Assembly: GCA_017794705.1 (NCBI GenBank)
Contig: CP051235.1
Coordinates: 1,675,010-1,739,009 of the forward strand
Origin: Devosia sp.
GTDB taxonomy: Bacteria; Pseudomonadota; Alphaproteobacteria; Rhizobiales; Devosiaceae
Length of the DNA: 64,000 nucleotides
Direction of reading: 5' to 3'
The notes under the pieces were generated by a model. The model had not been told where the DNA came from. It did no database searches and worked only from the letters and a program-made list of their open reading frames with translations. Positions 43,384 to 51,806 of the stretch are shown here, one piece after another. The first letter of the stretch is position 1. Each line of letters begins with the position of its first letter. A program made the translations under genes and the position numbers.

Positions 43384-44622
43384 ATGAAGCGCCTCATCAT
43401 CTGCTGCGACGGCACGTGGAACAAGGCATCCGCCAAGCACCCAACGAATGTGAATCTGACGGCACAATTGATCGCGCCTTATGATGAGAATGGGGTGCCG
43501 CAAGTCGTATTCTACGATCAAGGCGTCGGGACTTCCCATCTGATCAACGAGGCAATCGAGACTCGGCTGGCGGGCGCATTCGGATGGGGGCTGTTTGACA
43601 ACGTCGCCGACGCGTACAGGTTCATCGTGCTCAATTATGAACCCGGGGATGAGATCTTCATCTTTGGGTTTTCGCGTGGCGCGTTCACGGCGCGGTCCCT
43701 CGCAGGAATGCTCCGCAAATGCGGCGTCGTTCCGAAGTCCCAGATCAAGAAGTTGGACCGAGTCTTTGAATTCTACAAAGACGCAGCAACACATCCTGAC
43801 AGCGACCAGGCGCAGAAATTTCGCATGGAGCACTCGCCGCAGATCGTCCTGAAAGACCGGGACCGGGAGTGGCGGCTCCTGCACGGAGTTTCGCACGATG
43901 AGACCAACCAGCTTCCAATTCTATGTGTCAAATACATTGGCGTTTGGGATACGGTTGGCGCACTGGGTGTACCTCAGCATCTTTTGATTAGCCGTTTGGC
44001 TGGGACGAAGAAGAAGTACGCGTTCCACGATCAAAAGCTCTCCAGCACCGTCAAATCAGCGCGGCATGCTGTTGCAGTAGATGAAGATCGTCTGAGCTTT
44101 GCGCCCTCGCTTTGGGACAACCTTGATGATCTGAACGGGCGGTTTGACGGCACTCCTTACCAACAACTTTGGTTCCCGGGCGACCATGGATCCGTCGGCG
44201 GTGGTGGCGACGTCGTCGGGCTTTCACATGATGCATTGTTGTGGGTTCTCGAAGGAGCGATTGAGCAGGGATTGGCCGTCGACAAGTTTCGAATGGACGC
44301 ACTTCGCGAGGACATCAACCCAACGGCTGCGCTCAAGAATGTGTCGAAACCCGGCGGTCTTATTGAGCGGATTTATCGGCGCGGCGCTCGAGTCGGACCA
44401 CAACGGGCTTCCGAACTGGCAAATTCCACCTTGGATCGTTTGGAGTTCGAGACCAAAGAGAAAAACTTTGAGCCGTATCGGCCCAGGACCCTCCACAGCA
44501 TTCACCAAGGGAAACAGAAGTTTTCTCGCCCTCTTGATCTGAAGCGGCCCGAGTATGCCGTTTCGGATGAATCCAAAGACGTGGAAGGAGGTGAGGAAAA
44601 TATCGCGCAGTCACAATCGTGA
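43384..44622 (+). CDS. DUF2235 lipase-like (Tle1-type) alpha/beta hydrolase
   Basis: A 412-residue protein of the DUF2235 family, which includes type VI secretion phospholipase effectors of the Tle1 class. The family opens with KRLIICCDGTWNK; the nucleophile elbow is GFSRGA (S97), the acid is in YIGVWDTVGALG (D189), and the His is in WFPGDHGSVGGGG (H268). No signal peptide, VgrG/PAAR domain or immunity-protein-like neighbour was seen. The ATG at 43384 has GGAG six bases upstream. It lies divergent to the XRE-ImmA pair and is AT-richer than the backbone. A role as a self-targeting lipase controlled by the repressor is possible but unproven. Confidence 0.85.
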   Translation: MKRLIICCDGTWNKASAKHPTNVNLTAQLIAPYDENGVPQVVFYDQGVGTSHLINEAIETRLAGAFGWGLFDNVADAYRFIVLNYEPGDEIFIFGFSRGAFTARSLAGMLRKCGVVPKSQIKKLDRVFEFYKDAATHPDSDQAQKFRMEHSPQIVLKDRDREWRLLHGVSHDETNQLPILCVKYIGVWDTVGALGVPQHLLISRLAGTKKKYAFHDQKLSSTVKSARHAVAVDEDRLSFAPSLWDNLDDLNGRFDGTPYQQLWFPGDHGSVGGGGDVVGLSHDALLWVLEGAIEQGLAVDKFRMDALREDINPTAALKNVSKPGGLIERIYRRGARVGPQRASELANSTLDRLEFETKEKNFEPYRPRTLHSIHQGKQKFSRPLDLKRPEYAVSDESKDVEGGEENIAQSQS

Positions 44623-44743
44623 AGTCACTAGCGCCAAAGCTGCTTCGGCAGCTTCAAGGGTGCTGCGTAACCCTCGGTCGTCGAAAGCAGCCAAAACGGC
44701 GGCAGCATCGGCGCTGACGCAGCGACCAAATCGCAAAAAGTGA
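44591..44743 (+). CDS. Small basic protein overlapping the DUF2235 gene end
   Basis: A small Ala/Ser/Lys-rich protein: HNREVTSAKAASAASRVLRN then SSKAAKTAAASALTQRPNRK. This repeated SAKAAS/SSKAAK pattern ending in SALTQ is one I associate with a widespread family of short basic proteins of unknown role, which argues that the frame is real. The start is unsure: a GTG at 44591 (50 residues), or ATGs at 44567 or 44555 (58 or 62 residues), all inside the end of the DUF2235 gene. A very strong hairpin follows the stop at once. Confidence 0.55.
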   Translation: MRKISRSHNREVTSAKAASAASRVLRNPRSSKAAKTAAASALTQRPNRKK

Positions 44744-44772
44744 AGTTGGGCACGCGAAGGCGTGCCCAACTT
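44743..44772 (+). terminator. Strong hairpin after the DUF2235-small-protein pair
   Basis: Perfect 13-bp arms AAGTTGGGCACGC / GCGTGCCCAACTT around GAAG, starting at the last base of the small gene's stop. There is no long T-run, but the stem is stable and marks the right edge of the island. Confidence 0.7.
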
Positions 44773-45615
44773 ATCCCCGCCTCTAAAACCTCCCGCATAA
44801 TCCCCTCACGGCACCACGCTGATGGGCGCAAGCGCTTACGTACGTTTGGGTGGGGCCGGTTCGGGTGGAGCAGGGGGCGCCCTGTTTCAGGCCAAGCTGC
44901 GTGACCCGGCTGACACCGAGGTCATCCGTAAGTCGCCGGTGGTCTTCGTTCGGCCATCCCAGCACCGACAAGGCCCAGCCCAGTGGCGGCCATGAACGGC
45001 GGTGTGGCGCGGGTTAGGGGATAAAAGGGTAAGCTCCCCAGGTTGCGCAGGATAAGCCCAAAAACCCGGATGCATGGGACGCGGTGCGTCTCCCATAACT
45101 AATAAGGACTGAGACGTTCCGCGTCCCATGCCCGCCTGTCGTTGTTTGGAAAGGATCCCGTCGTGGGAGAAAAGTTGTGCGGTTTTTTGGTTTGGTTTGT
45201 TGTGTCTCACGGCGCGCACCGTTGCGGGCATGACGGATTTGTTCTGTCTCACGGGCCGCACCACAATCGCCATGACGCTGGTCGCTATGTCGATTGTTGG
45301 CCCTCCGACGGGGCGGCCGAATTGTCGGCCGGGGTCCTCGCTCCGCTCGTCCGCGAGGTACCCTTGATAGCGTTCGAAAGGGACGGGACGAGGCGAAGCC
45401 GAGGACCCCGCGCGACAATTCGCGCGCGCCGTCGCAGGTGCAGCGGAGGGCATAGGCGCGGTTTTAGCGCCGTCATGCCCGGAGCGGTGCGCACCGTGAG
45501 ACAGAACCATGTGAGACAGAACCAAGTGGGACAAGCCCGGCAACACATGCTAGCTTTTGAAAGGACACGGGCAATGGGCGGGGGTGCCGTGGGGTGAGCT
45601 CTGACCCGAAGGGGC
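44773..45615. repeat. Gene-free block of repeated palindromic modules (block A)
   Basis: No credible gene. Visible parts: inverted repeat CATGGGACGCGG-N2-CGTCTC (45073-45092) against GAGACG-N2-CCGCGTCCCATG (45111-45130); a module starting TCTCACGGCGCGCACCG near 45205 and containing CGAATTGTCGGCCGGGGTCC; and an inverted copy of that module running right to left from about 45500 to 45360. The first piece recurs inverted at 51003-51125, and the second at 50687-50835 and 51534-51650. Bases 44820-45000 match nothing I recognise. Confidence 0.65.
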
Positions 45616-45654
45616 AAATCAGTCCAGTGGACTGATTTGAAGTGAGAACGAGCG
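45616..45654. repeat. Dispersed hairpin repeat, copy c
   Basis: Perfect hairpin AAATCAGTCC-AGT-GGACTGATTT (45616-45638) followed by GAAGTGAGAACGAGCG. It has the same stem plan as copies b and d (pyrimidine-rich arm ending TCC, loop N-G-T, GGA) but lacks their 15-mer tail. Confidence 0.65.
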
Positions 45655-45679
45655 CAGCGACCAACGGCGGCATAAAACA

Positions 45680-46687
45680 ATGGGAACGGTGACCACACAA
45701 TTCGCCTTTGCGTTTGCCCGCGCGGCGGGGTTGCGGCTGACCGAGGACGGGCGGCTGTTTGAGGGGGCGGAACTGATGCTGCGGCTGGATACCAGCGGCG
45801 GCAATCTGCCGTACGAGGATTATGTCACCCTCATCGACTGGCTGCGCCAGCACCGGCCGCAACGGGCGCAGCTGGTGTTCAACTATGCCGAGGCCGTTGA
45901 TATCGACAATCTCGGCGCGCTGGGCCTGGCCGTCAAAACAGCGCCGACGCTGCGTGATGCGCTGTTGCGGGTCGAGCGCTATTTCCTGCTGCTGACCGAC
46001 ACCGCTGATTACACGCTTGATCAGACCTCAGTGCCGCATCTGTTCATTCACACGGTGCGCGGCGAGGCGCACCCGGCGCTTTCCCTGCGCAATGAATGTG
46101 CGATGGCCGGGTTCGGGCGGGTCTTCAAGCTGCTGGTCGGCGAGGAGCTGAGCTACGCGCATGTCGGCTTCCGGCATCCGGCCGCTGACAAGGCAGAGCT
46201 TTACGAGGCCTGGTTCGGCTGTCCGGTGCGGTTCGAGGCGCCCTATGACGGGCTCGCCATCGCCCCGCCGATGCTTGATCTGCCGATGCGGCTGGGGGAT
46301 CCGGCGGTGTTCCGGTTCTTGACCGCGCATCTGGACAAGGAGATGGAGGCGCTGCAGCCGGCGCCCTCGTTCGAGCGGGCGCTGGCCGAGCATATTTCGG
46401 AGGGGCTGAGCAATGGCATCCCCAAGGCGGCGGCGGTGGCGCGGGCGGTCGGGGTCAGCGAGCGCACCCTGTTCCGGCGGCTGGCGGAGACCGGGCTGAC
46501 CTATCAGGAGGTTCTGGAAAACACGCAGAAGTCGCTGGCCGAGAGCCTTTTGTCCGAGAGCCAGTTCTCGATCGCCGAGGTGGCGTTTCTGACCGGTTTT
46601 TCGGAACAGTCCACCTTCTCGCGCGCCTTCAAGCGCTGGGCCGGGCAGACCCCCGGCGCCTTCAGAAAGGAGGCGCAACCGGCCTGA
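45680..46687 (+). CDS. AraC-family regulator with OruR-type N-terminal domain
   Basis: A 335-residue regulator. The N-terminal ~190 residues match the 'arabinose-binding' domain of OruR/ArgR-type regulators (PTLRDALLRVERYFLLLTD, LSLRNECAMAGFGRVFKLL), and the C-terminal part is the double AraC helix-turn-helix: AVARAVGVSERTLFRRLAETGL and SIAEVAFLTGFSEQSTFSRAF. It probably activates the co-directional hydrolase and DUF4386 genes behind it (113-bp gap). The inducer is not deducible. Confidence 0.88.
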   Translation: MGTVTTQFAFAFARAAGLRLTEDGRLFEGAELMLRLDTSGGNLPYEDYVTLIDWLRQHRPQRAQLVFNYAEAVDIDNLGALGLAVKTAPTLRDALLRVERYFLLLTDTADYTLDQTSVPHLFIHTVRGEAHPALSLRNECAMAGFGRVFKLLVGEELSYAHVGFRHPAADKAELYEAWFGCPVRFEAPYDGLAIAPPMLDLPMRLGDPAVFRFLTAHLDKEMEALQPAPSFERALAEHISEGLSNGIPKAAAVARAVGVSERTLFRRLAETGLTYQEVLENTQKSLAESLLSESQFSIAEVAFLTGFSEQSTFSRAFKRWAGQTPGAFRKEAQPA

Positions 46688-46799
46688 CCGCTGTTTTTGC
46701 TTTTGGCAGGGTCGGCCAAAAGCATGGCAGCCTCGGCAAATACTGACAGGCGTCTTGCCGCCTATTCCTTGGGCATCAACTCAACCAAGGAGAACGCAA

Positions 46800-47693
46800 A
46801 TGAAATCCCTGTCCAACACCCGCCCCGCCCGCTGCAAGACCAGCCGCTGGGTCTATGCCATCCCCGTCACGCTGATGCTGGCCTATGCCGCCCAGGCGTC
46901 GTCGGAAACCGGCTCGTTTGATTCAGCTGGCGTGCCCCTCCACTATACCGATCAGGGCGAAGGGGAGGCCGTCATCTACCTGCACGGGTTCGCTGGGTCC
47001 TCCGACATGTGGTCGGCCGTTGGCCTGCTGCCGCTCGAGGGCTTCCGCACCGTTTCCTACGACGCCCGCGGCCACGGCATCAGCGGCAAGCCGCTCGACG
47101 CTTCAGCCTATGGTGAGGAACTGGTCGAGGATGTCATCCGGCTGATGGATGACCGCGGCATCGAAGCCGCGCACCTCGTCGGCTATTCGATGGGGGCGGA
47201 GACCGCCCTGGCGCTGGTCACCGCCTATCCCGACCGCGTCCTGTCCGTCGTTGCCGCCGGCTCCGGCTGGTCCGGCGAGGAAGAGGCCCAGGCCTATGGC
47301 TTCATCGCCGGGGCGCTTGCCGAGGCCGACACGTTCGCCGACTTCATGGGCGCCATGTCCCCGCCGGGTGAGGAACTGCCGCCGGAAGCCGCGGAAATGA
47401 TGATGCAGCTGCTCGGTGCCCACGGCATTGACCCCATGCAGGACGCGGCACCTCTCGCTGTCCTGTCCGCGGCCCTGCCCGAGATCATCTCGATCGAAGC
47501 CAGCCAACTCGCCACCGTCTCCGTCCCCGTGCTCGGCATTGCCGGCGCCGAGGACCCCGAGCGGGCCAACGTCGAGGCGCTGGCAGAGGTTGTCAGCGAT
47601 TTCGAGGTCCTGGTGATTGACGGCGCGGATCACCTGACAGCGCCTGTGTCGCCGGAGTTCGCCGCGGCGATCACAAGCTTCCTCCAGCAGTAA
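46800..47693 (+). CDS. Exported or membrane-anchored alpha/beta hydrolase
   Basis: A 297-residue hydrolase with an N-terminal hydrophobic segment (WVYAIPVTLMLAYAAQAS, residues about 18-35) that acts as signal peptide or anchor. The catalytic part shows YLHGFAGSSDMW, DARGHGIS, the nucleophile GYSMGAE (S130), the acid near GIAGAEDPE and the His in GADHLTAP. AAGGAG precedes the ATG at 46800. It lies between the AraC regulator and a DUF4386 membrane protein, probably their common target group. Confidence 0.82.
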   Translation: MKSLSNTRPARCKTSRWVYAIPVTLMLAYAAQASSETGSFDSAGVPLHYTDQGEGEAVIYLHGFAGSSDMWSAVGLLPLEGFRTVSYDARGHGISGKPLDASAYGEELVEDVIRLMDDRGIEAAHLVGYSMGAETALALVTAYPDRVLSVVAAGSGWSGEEEAQAYGFIAGALAEADTFADFMGAMSPPGEELPPEAAEMMMQLLGAHGIDPMQDAAPLAVLSAALPEIISIEASQLATVSVPVLGIAGAEDPERANVEALAEVVSDFEVLVIDGADHLTAPVSPEFAAAITSFLQQ

Positions 47694-47762
47694 TAAGCGC
47701 GCCGGGCCTTCGTGGGTCCGGCGCCCCTTCCTTTCCCGAAACACCCATTGAGGAGACCCATC

Positions 47763-48470
47763 ATGAAACCCCATTTCTCACCCTTTGAAATCAACAGCGC
47801 CCGGTTCGCGGGACTGCTCTATCTGATCATCATTATCTTCGGCATCACCTCGGAGGTGGCGCTACGTGGACCGCTGGTGGATTTCGCCAGCGCCAGCGGC
47901 ACGGCCTCTGCGGTGGCGGCAAACATCGGGTCCTGGCGCCTGTCGATTGCCGTGGACCTGGTTATGGCCATCGCCGACGCAGGACTTGGCATCCTGCTGT
48001 TCATCCTGTTCCGGCCGTTTGCGCCGCATCTGGCCCTCGCCGCCATGATCTTCCGGCTGGTGCAGGCGGTTTTGATCGCAGCCAATTTGATGAACATGCA
48101 GGGGGCGTTGCTGCTGCTGACGGCAGGACAGGACATGACTGGAATGGCGCCGGATCTGGCGGAAGTGCTGGCGCTGTTCCTGATCAACCTGCACGCCCAT
48201 GGCTACGACCTTGGACTGGTGTTCTTCGGCATCAATTCGCTGATGACCGGGGCGCTGATCTGGCGGTCGGGGCTGGTGCACAAGAGCATCGGGATCGGAC
48301 TGGCGGTTGCCGGAGCGGTCTATCTGACCGGCAGCGGCCTGCGGTTCTTCGCACCGGGCCTGTTCGAGGCCTTCTCGTCGGCCTATTTCGTGACGATCCT
48401 TGCCGAAGGCGCCTTCTGCATCGCGCTTTTGCTGTTCGGGATGCGTCAGCGGAAGCTGCAGACAGCCTGA
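47763..48470 (+). CDS. DUF4386 membrane protein
   Basis: A 235-residue protein with about six transmembrane helices of the DUF4386 type: NSARFAGLLYLIIIIFGITSE, a conserved GIGILLFILFRP-like second helix (GLGILLFILFRPFAP), LVQAVLIAANLMNM, and LGLVFFGINSLMTGALI. The family has no known function. GAGGAG lies before the ATG at 47763. It ends the AraC-hydrolase run and is followed by a good terminator. Confidence 0.82.
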   Translation: MKPHFSPFEINSARFAGLLYLIIIIFGITSEVALRGPLVDFASASGTASAVAANIGSWRLSIAVDLVMAIADAGLGILLFILFRPFAPHLALAAMIFRLVQAVLIAANLMNMQGALLLLTAGQDMTGMAPDLAEVLALFLINLHAHGYDLGLVFFGINSLMTGALIWRSGLVHKSIGIGLAVAGAVYLTGSGLRFFAPGLFEAFSSAYFVTILAEGAFCIALLLFGMRQRKLQTA

Positions 48471-48495
48471 TCGCCGCCAACGAGAAAGAGGAAGG

Positions 48496-48522
48496 ACGCC
48501 GGCTCACGGGCCGGCGTTTTTT
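48496..48522 (+). terminator. Intrinsic terminator after the DUF4386 gene
   Basis: Perfect arms ACGCCGGC / GCCGGCGT around TCACGG, followed by T5, 26 bp after the stop. Confidence 0.85.
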
Positions 48523-48595
48523 CGTGCAGCTTGACCTGCTTTACCGGTAGACCCAAATCACCCTAGACTCACCGTCCCACATTGCAGAGCGACCC

Positions 48596-49069
48596 ATGAG
48601 CCTGACTGATTTTGCCCGGCGTATCCTGCCTTCCGAACGCACCTCCGAAAAGGACGCTGAGGGGACGCAGTATGGCGTCATCCCGTACCGGATCGTTGAG
48701 GAACAGGTGGTTTTCTTGATGATCACGTCGCGGCGCAGTGCCAACTGGGTGTTTCCCAAGGGATCGCCGATCAAGGGGCTGTCGGCGGTGGGGACCGCGG
48801 CGCAGGAGGCCTGGGAAGAGGCCGGGGTCAAGGGCGAGGTGGAGGACGAACCCATCGGCCATTATGTGCATCCGCAAAACAAGGATGCCTCGCTGCTGGA
48901 CCGGGTGCGGCTGTTTCCGATGCTGGTGACCGAGCAGGCCGAGAGCTGGCCGGAGGAACAGGAGCGCTTCCGGCATTGGGCGCTGTTGCCACAGACCCGC
49001 AAGCTGTTGGCGAGCCGGCAGGCGGCGCGGCTGGCGGTGGACCTGCACCGGCGGCTGGTCAACAACTAG
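48596..49069 (+). CDS. NUDIX hydrolase
   Basis: A 157-residue NUDIX-fold protein: QYGVIPYRI, then WVFPKGSPIKGLSAVGTAAQ and EAWEEAGVKG. The Nudix box is degenerate at its outer acidic position (Leu in place of Glu) and at the Arg (Gln), while the metal-binding EAWEE core is kept (E71, E74, E75). This alternate box is common in alphaproteobacterial diphosphoinositol/diadenosine-polyphosphate-like members. The stop is one base from the convergent PiT gene. The substrate is unknown. Confidence 0.82.
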   Translation: MSLTDFARRILPSERTSEKDAEGTQYGVIPYRIVEEQVVFLMITSRRSANWVFPKGSPIKGLSAVGTAAQEAWEEAGVKGEVEDEPIGHYVHPQNKDASLLDRVRLFPMLVTEQAESWPEEQERFRHWALLPQTRKLLASRQAARLAVDLHRRLVNN

Positions 49070-49070
49070 C

Positions 49071-50576
49071 TCAGCCGCCCGGCAGTAATCGCATCAGGCC
49101 ATAAAGCAGGGCAGCGACCAGCGCCGAGGCCGGGACGGTGATGATCCAGGCGGCGGCGATGGCCAGCACGTGCTGGCGGCGGACGAGCCGGCGGTCGACA
49201 CGGCCCTTGAGCGCATCGACAGCCTGTTCGGCGGTCTGGTTGAACTGATCACTGCGGGCGCCTTCGACCTCGACCTTGAGCGGGGGATTGCGGATGGCGT
49301 CGTTGGAGAAATATTCGCGCAGAAAACCGACGCCGAAAATGGCGCCGACGGCAACGTGGGTGGAGGACACCGGCAGGCCGAGCGCCGAGGCGATGAGCAC
49401 GGTGACCGCCGCCGACAGGGCGACGCAGAAAGCGCGGATCTCGTTCATCTTGGTGATTTTCGAGCCGACCATCTTGATGAGACGTGGCCCGAACAGGGCG
49501 AGCCCGACGGCAATGCCGATGGCGCCGATGGCCAGCACCCAGAGCGGCAGTGCGACAGACTCCGGACTGGACAGACCCGTCTCGGCCGCCGCGACGATGG
49601 CGGCGAGCGGGCCGACGGCGTTGGCAACGTCATTAGCGCCGTGGGCAAAGGAGAGCAGGCCGGTGGACAGGATCAGCGGCAGGCGGAAGAGGCCGGAGAC
49701 GTGCTTGGTGCGGTTCTCGAGCCCGGGCACGCGCTTGCTGACCCAGGGGATGGCGGCCCAGTAGCCAAGCGCCCCGGCGATCAGCCCGAGGCCGAGCACC
49801 ATGGGCAGGCCGGGCGACCAGATGCGCTTCAACCCCTTGGTGGCCAGATACATGGCAAAAACGCCGATCATCAACCCGACAAACACCGGCACCCAGCGGC
49901 GGGCGGCGGCCAGTTTGTCGGGCCGGTCGAGAATGGTGAAATGGGCGATCATCAACAGCACGGCGGCAAGCCCGCCCCCGAGGGCCGGGGAGACGATCCA
50001 CGACAGAACGATGGTGCCGATAACCGGCCAGGCCACCACCGAAAAGCCGGCGGCGGCGATGCCGGCGCCGACCACACCGCCGACCACCGAATGGGTGGTG
50101 GAGACCGGCGCGTTGAGCACGGTGGCGATGTGGATCCACATGGCGGACGCCAGCGCTGCGGCGCTCATCACGTAGATGAAATCGCGGGCCGACAGGTGCA
50201 GGTCGCCAATCAGGAGCTTGCTGGACACGGTGGAAACCACGTCGCCGCCGGCCAGAAGCGCCCCGGCCGCCTCGCAGACGGCGGCGATGGCCAGCGCCCC
50301 GGCCATGGTCAGCGCCTTGCCGCCCACCGCCGGGCCCATGTTGTTGGCCACATCATTGGCGCCGACGTTGAGCGCCATATAGGCGGCGATCACCGCGGCG
50401 GTGACGACCAGATAGGAATATGGCCCCTCGGTGAAGGAAAACAGCGCCCAGACCAGCGCGGCAAGCAGGAACAAGAGCGCCAGCCCCGGCGCGGCCAGCT
50501 TGACCGACAGATCATGGGTGGCGGTTTCAAGGCTGACGACCTTTTTCAGGTCCTTGTCGAGTTGTGGTGTGCTCAT
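49071..50576 (-). CDS. PiT-family inorganic phosphate transporter
   Basis: A 501-residue symporter with the duplicated PiT signature: LNVGANDVANNMGPAVGG in the first half and SFAHGANDVANAVGPLAA in the second, together with PVSTTHSVVGGVVG and PVSSTHVAVGAIFG. About ten helices; a cytoplasmic tail (VEVEGARSDQFNQTAEQAVD) precedes the last helix. It imports phosphate with a proton or sodium ion. It is single, with no phoU-like partner beside it. Confidence 0.93.
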   Translation of the reverse strand: MSTPQLDKDLKKVVSLETATHDLSVKLAAPGLALLFLLAALVWALFSFTEGPYSYLVVTAAVIAAYMALNVGANDVANNMGPAVGGKALTMAGALAIAAVCEAAGALLAGGDVVSTVSSKLLIGDLHLSARDFIYVMSAAALASAMWIHIATVLNAPVSTTHSVVGGVVGAGIAAAGFSVVAWPVIGTIVLSWIVSPALGGGLAAVLLMIAHFTILDRPDKLAAARRWVPVFVGLMIGVFAMYLATKGLKRIWSPGLPMVLGLGLIAGALGYWAAIPWVSKRVPGLENRTKHVSGLFRLPLILSTGLLSFAHGANDVANAVGPLAAIVAAAETGLSSPESVALPLWVLAIGAIGIAVGLALFGPRLIKMVGSKITKMNEIRAFCVALSAAVTVLIASALGLPVSSTHVAVGAIFGVGFLREYFSNDAIRNPPLKVEVEGARSDQFNQTAEQAVDALKGRVDRRLVRRQHVLAIAAAWIITVPASALVAALLYGLMRLLPGG

Positions 50577-51477
50577 GCAGCCTGTCTGTTTGCCGTCGGC
50601 AGGTTTTGACCTCCCTTATGGCAAGTTGTGGGCCCGGGCTCGCCCCGTGCGGGGCGTGGGGCGGGGGTTTTCCACTATTAATATCTCACGGCGCGCACCG
50701 TTGCGGGCATGACGGCGCTAGGGCCGCGCCTATGCCCTCCACTGCGCCTCCGATGGGGCGGCGAAATTGTTCGCCGGGGTCCTCACCCGCTATTCGCGGG
50801 ATCGTCCCGTCCCTTTCGGACGTTGAGATAGGCACTGCATCACGCCACTCTCCAGCGTCATACTCGGGCTTGACCCGAGTATCCATGCAGCAGTGCAACG
50901 CGATGGAGGTTCGTTGCGTCACACGAACGACAGTGCCGGGTGCAAACTCATCATGGACCCTCGGGTCAAGCCCGAGGGTGACGCAGAGATTTGAAATCCA
51001 GGCACAACTTTTCTCCCACGACAGGATTCACCTCAAAGCAGAGCAGGCATGGGACGCGGGGCGTCTCAGTCCTAATTTTTTGTATGGGAAACACACCGCG
51101 TCCCATGCAACCGGGATTTGTGGACTATGACGAACAGGCCGGGGCCCTCCGGAGCCCCGCGGATGCGCCATGCCCCTGATTTGTCCAGATCTGCCCCGTT
51201 CGCTCGTTCGACGGCAACAGCCCAGACAGGCATGCCACTCTCAAGAATGAGAATGACGCGCAACCCATATCAGACGGCTGCGCAGCGTCTTACACTTGCC
51301 CCCTGGCCGAGGGCTACCTGACCGCTTTACCCTGCAACGGGACGACTCCCGTTCCACACCGGCCGATCCCCGCCAATCACTCGTTTGCAACCGTGCTCAA
51401 GTGCGGGCACCTGTGAATGAGTATGCGGGATGGTTTGGGGGCGGGGATAACTTCCAAGCGTTCGGCGCAGCCGGGGA
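50577..51477. repeat. Gene-free block of repeated palindromic modules (block B)
   Basis: No credible gene. From left: the TCTCACGGCGCGCACCG module (50687-50835) shared with block A; paired hairpins ACTCGGG-CTTGA-CCCGAGT near 50868 and CCTCGGG-TCAAG-CCCGAGG near 50959, of the 'GTCATACTCGGGCTTGACC' type common in rhizobial genomes; and the CATGGGACGCGG element (51003-51125), inverted relative to block A at 45050-45183. Bases 51130-51470 show no further repeat that I recognise. Confidence 0.65.
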
Positions 51478-51530
51478 GAATGTCCGGTGGACATTCGAGA
51501 GCGCAGAAAGGCCGTGAGAGCTATGCTCGA
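51478..51530. repeat. Dispersed hairpin repeat, copy d
   Basis: Perfect hairpin GAATGTCC-GGT-GGACATTC (51478-51496) followed by GAGAGCGCAG and the 15-mer GAGAGCTATGCTCGA (51516-51530) shared with copies a and b. Confidence 0.7.
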
Positions 51531-51533
51531 ATG

Positions 51534-51650
51534 GCTGTCTCACGGCTATTCCTCGCTGCGCTCGGGCCTGCGACGGCGCGGCGAAATTGTTCGCCGGGGT
51601 CCTCGTTTCACTCGTCCGGGAGGTTGCCCTGATAGGAACGAGCTAGTTGC
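51534..51650. repeat. Third location of the block A/B module
   Basis: Contains CGGCGAAATTGTTCGCCGGG followed by GTCCTCGTTTCACTCGTCC, matching the middle of the module at 50687-50835 and, more loosely, 45300-45375. The remaining bases to 51806 hold no gene that I can support. Confidence 0.55.
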
Positions 51651-51806
51651 CGTTTGCAACCGTGCTCAAGTGCGGGGCGCTGTGTGACAGCATACGGGAG
51701 AGTTTGGGCAAGGATAAGTCGTCTAGTTTCGCTGCAATGCACTCTTAACATTGTGCATGTCACCAATTCCAAAAATGGCGCTCTGCAACACACAGGTACG
51801 CATGAG

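Noticed and set aside
42334-44743. Prophage remnant
   Set aside because: XRE and ImmA genes occur in phages, but no integrase, structural or att-like sequences were seen here.
45050-45500. Repeated units in block A as a possible CRISPR array
   Set aside because: The units differ in length and orientation, with no regular spacers and no cas genes.
48596-49069. NUDIX gene as a pseudogene because of its degenerate box
   Set aside because: The frame is intact and the EAWEE metal core is kept; this alternate box is common in the family.
49170-50609. 479-codon antisense frame across the PiT gene
   Set aside because: Composition is dominated by Gly/Asp/Arg/His typical of antisense shadows; PiT signatures on the other strand are complete.
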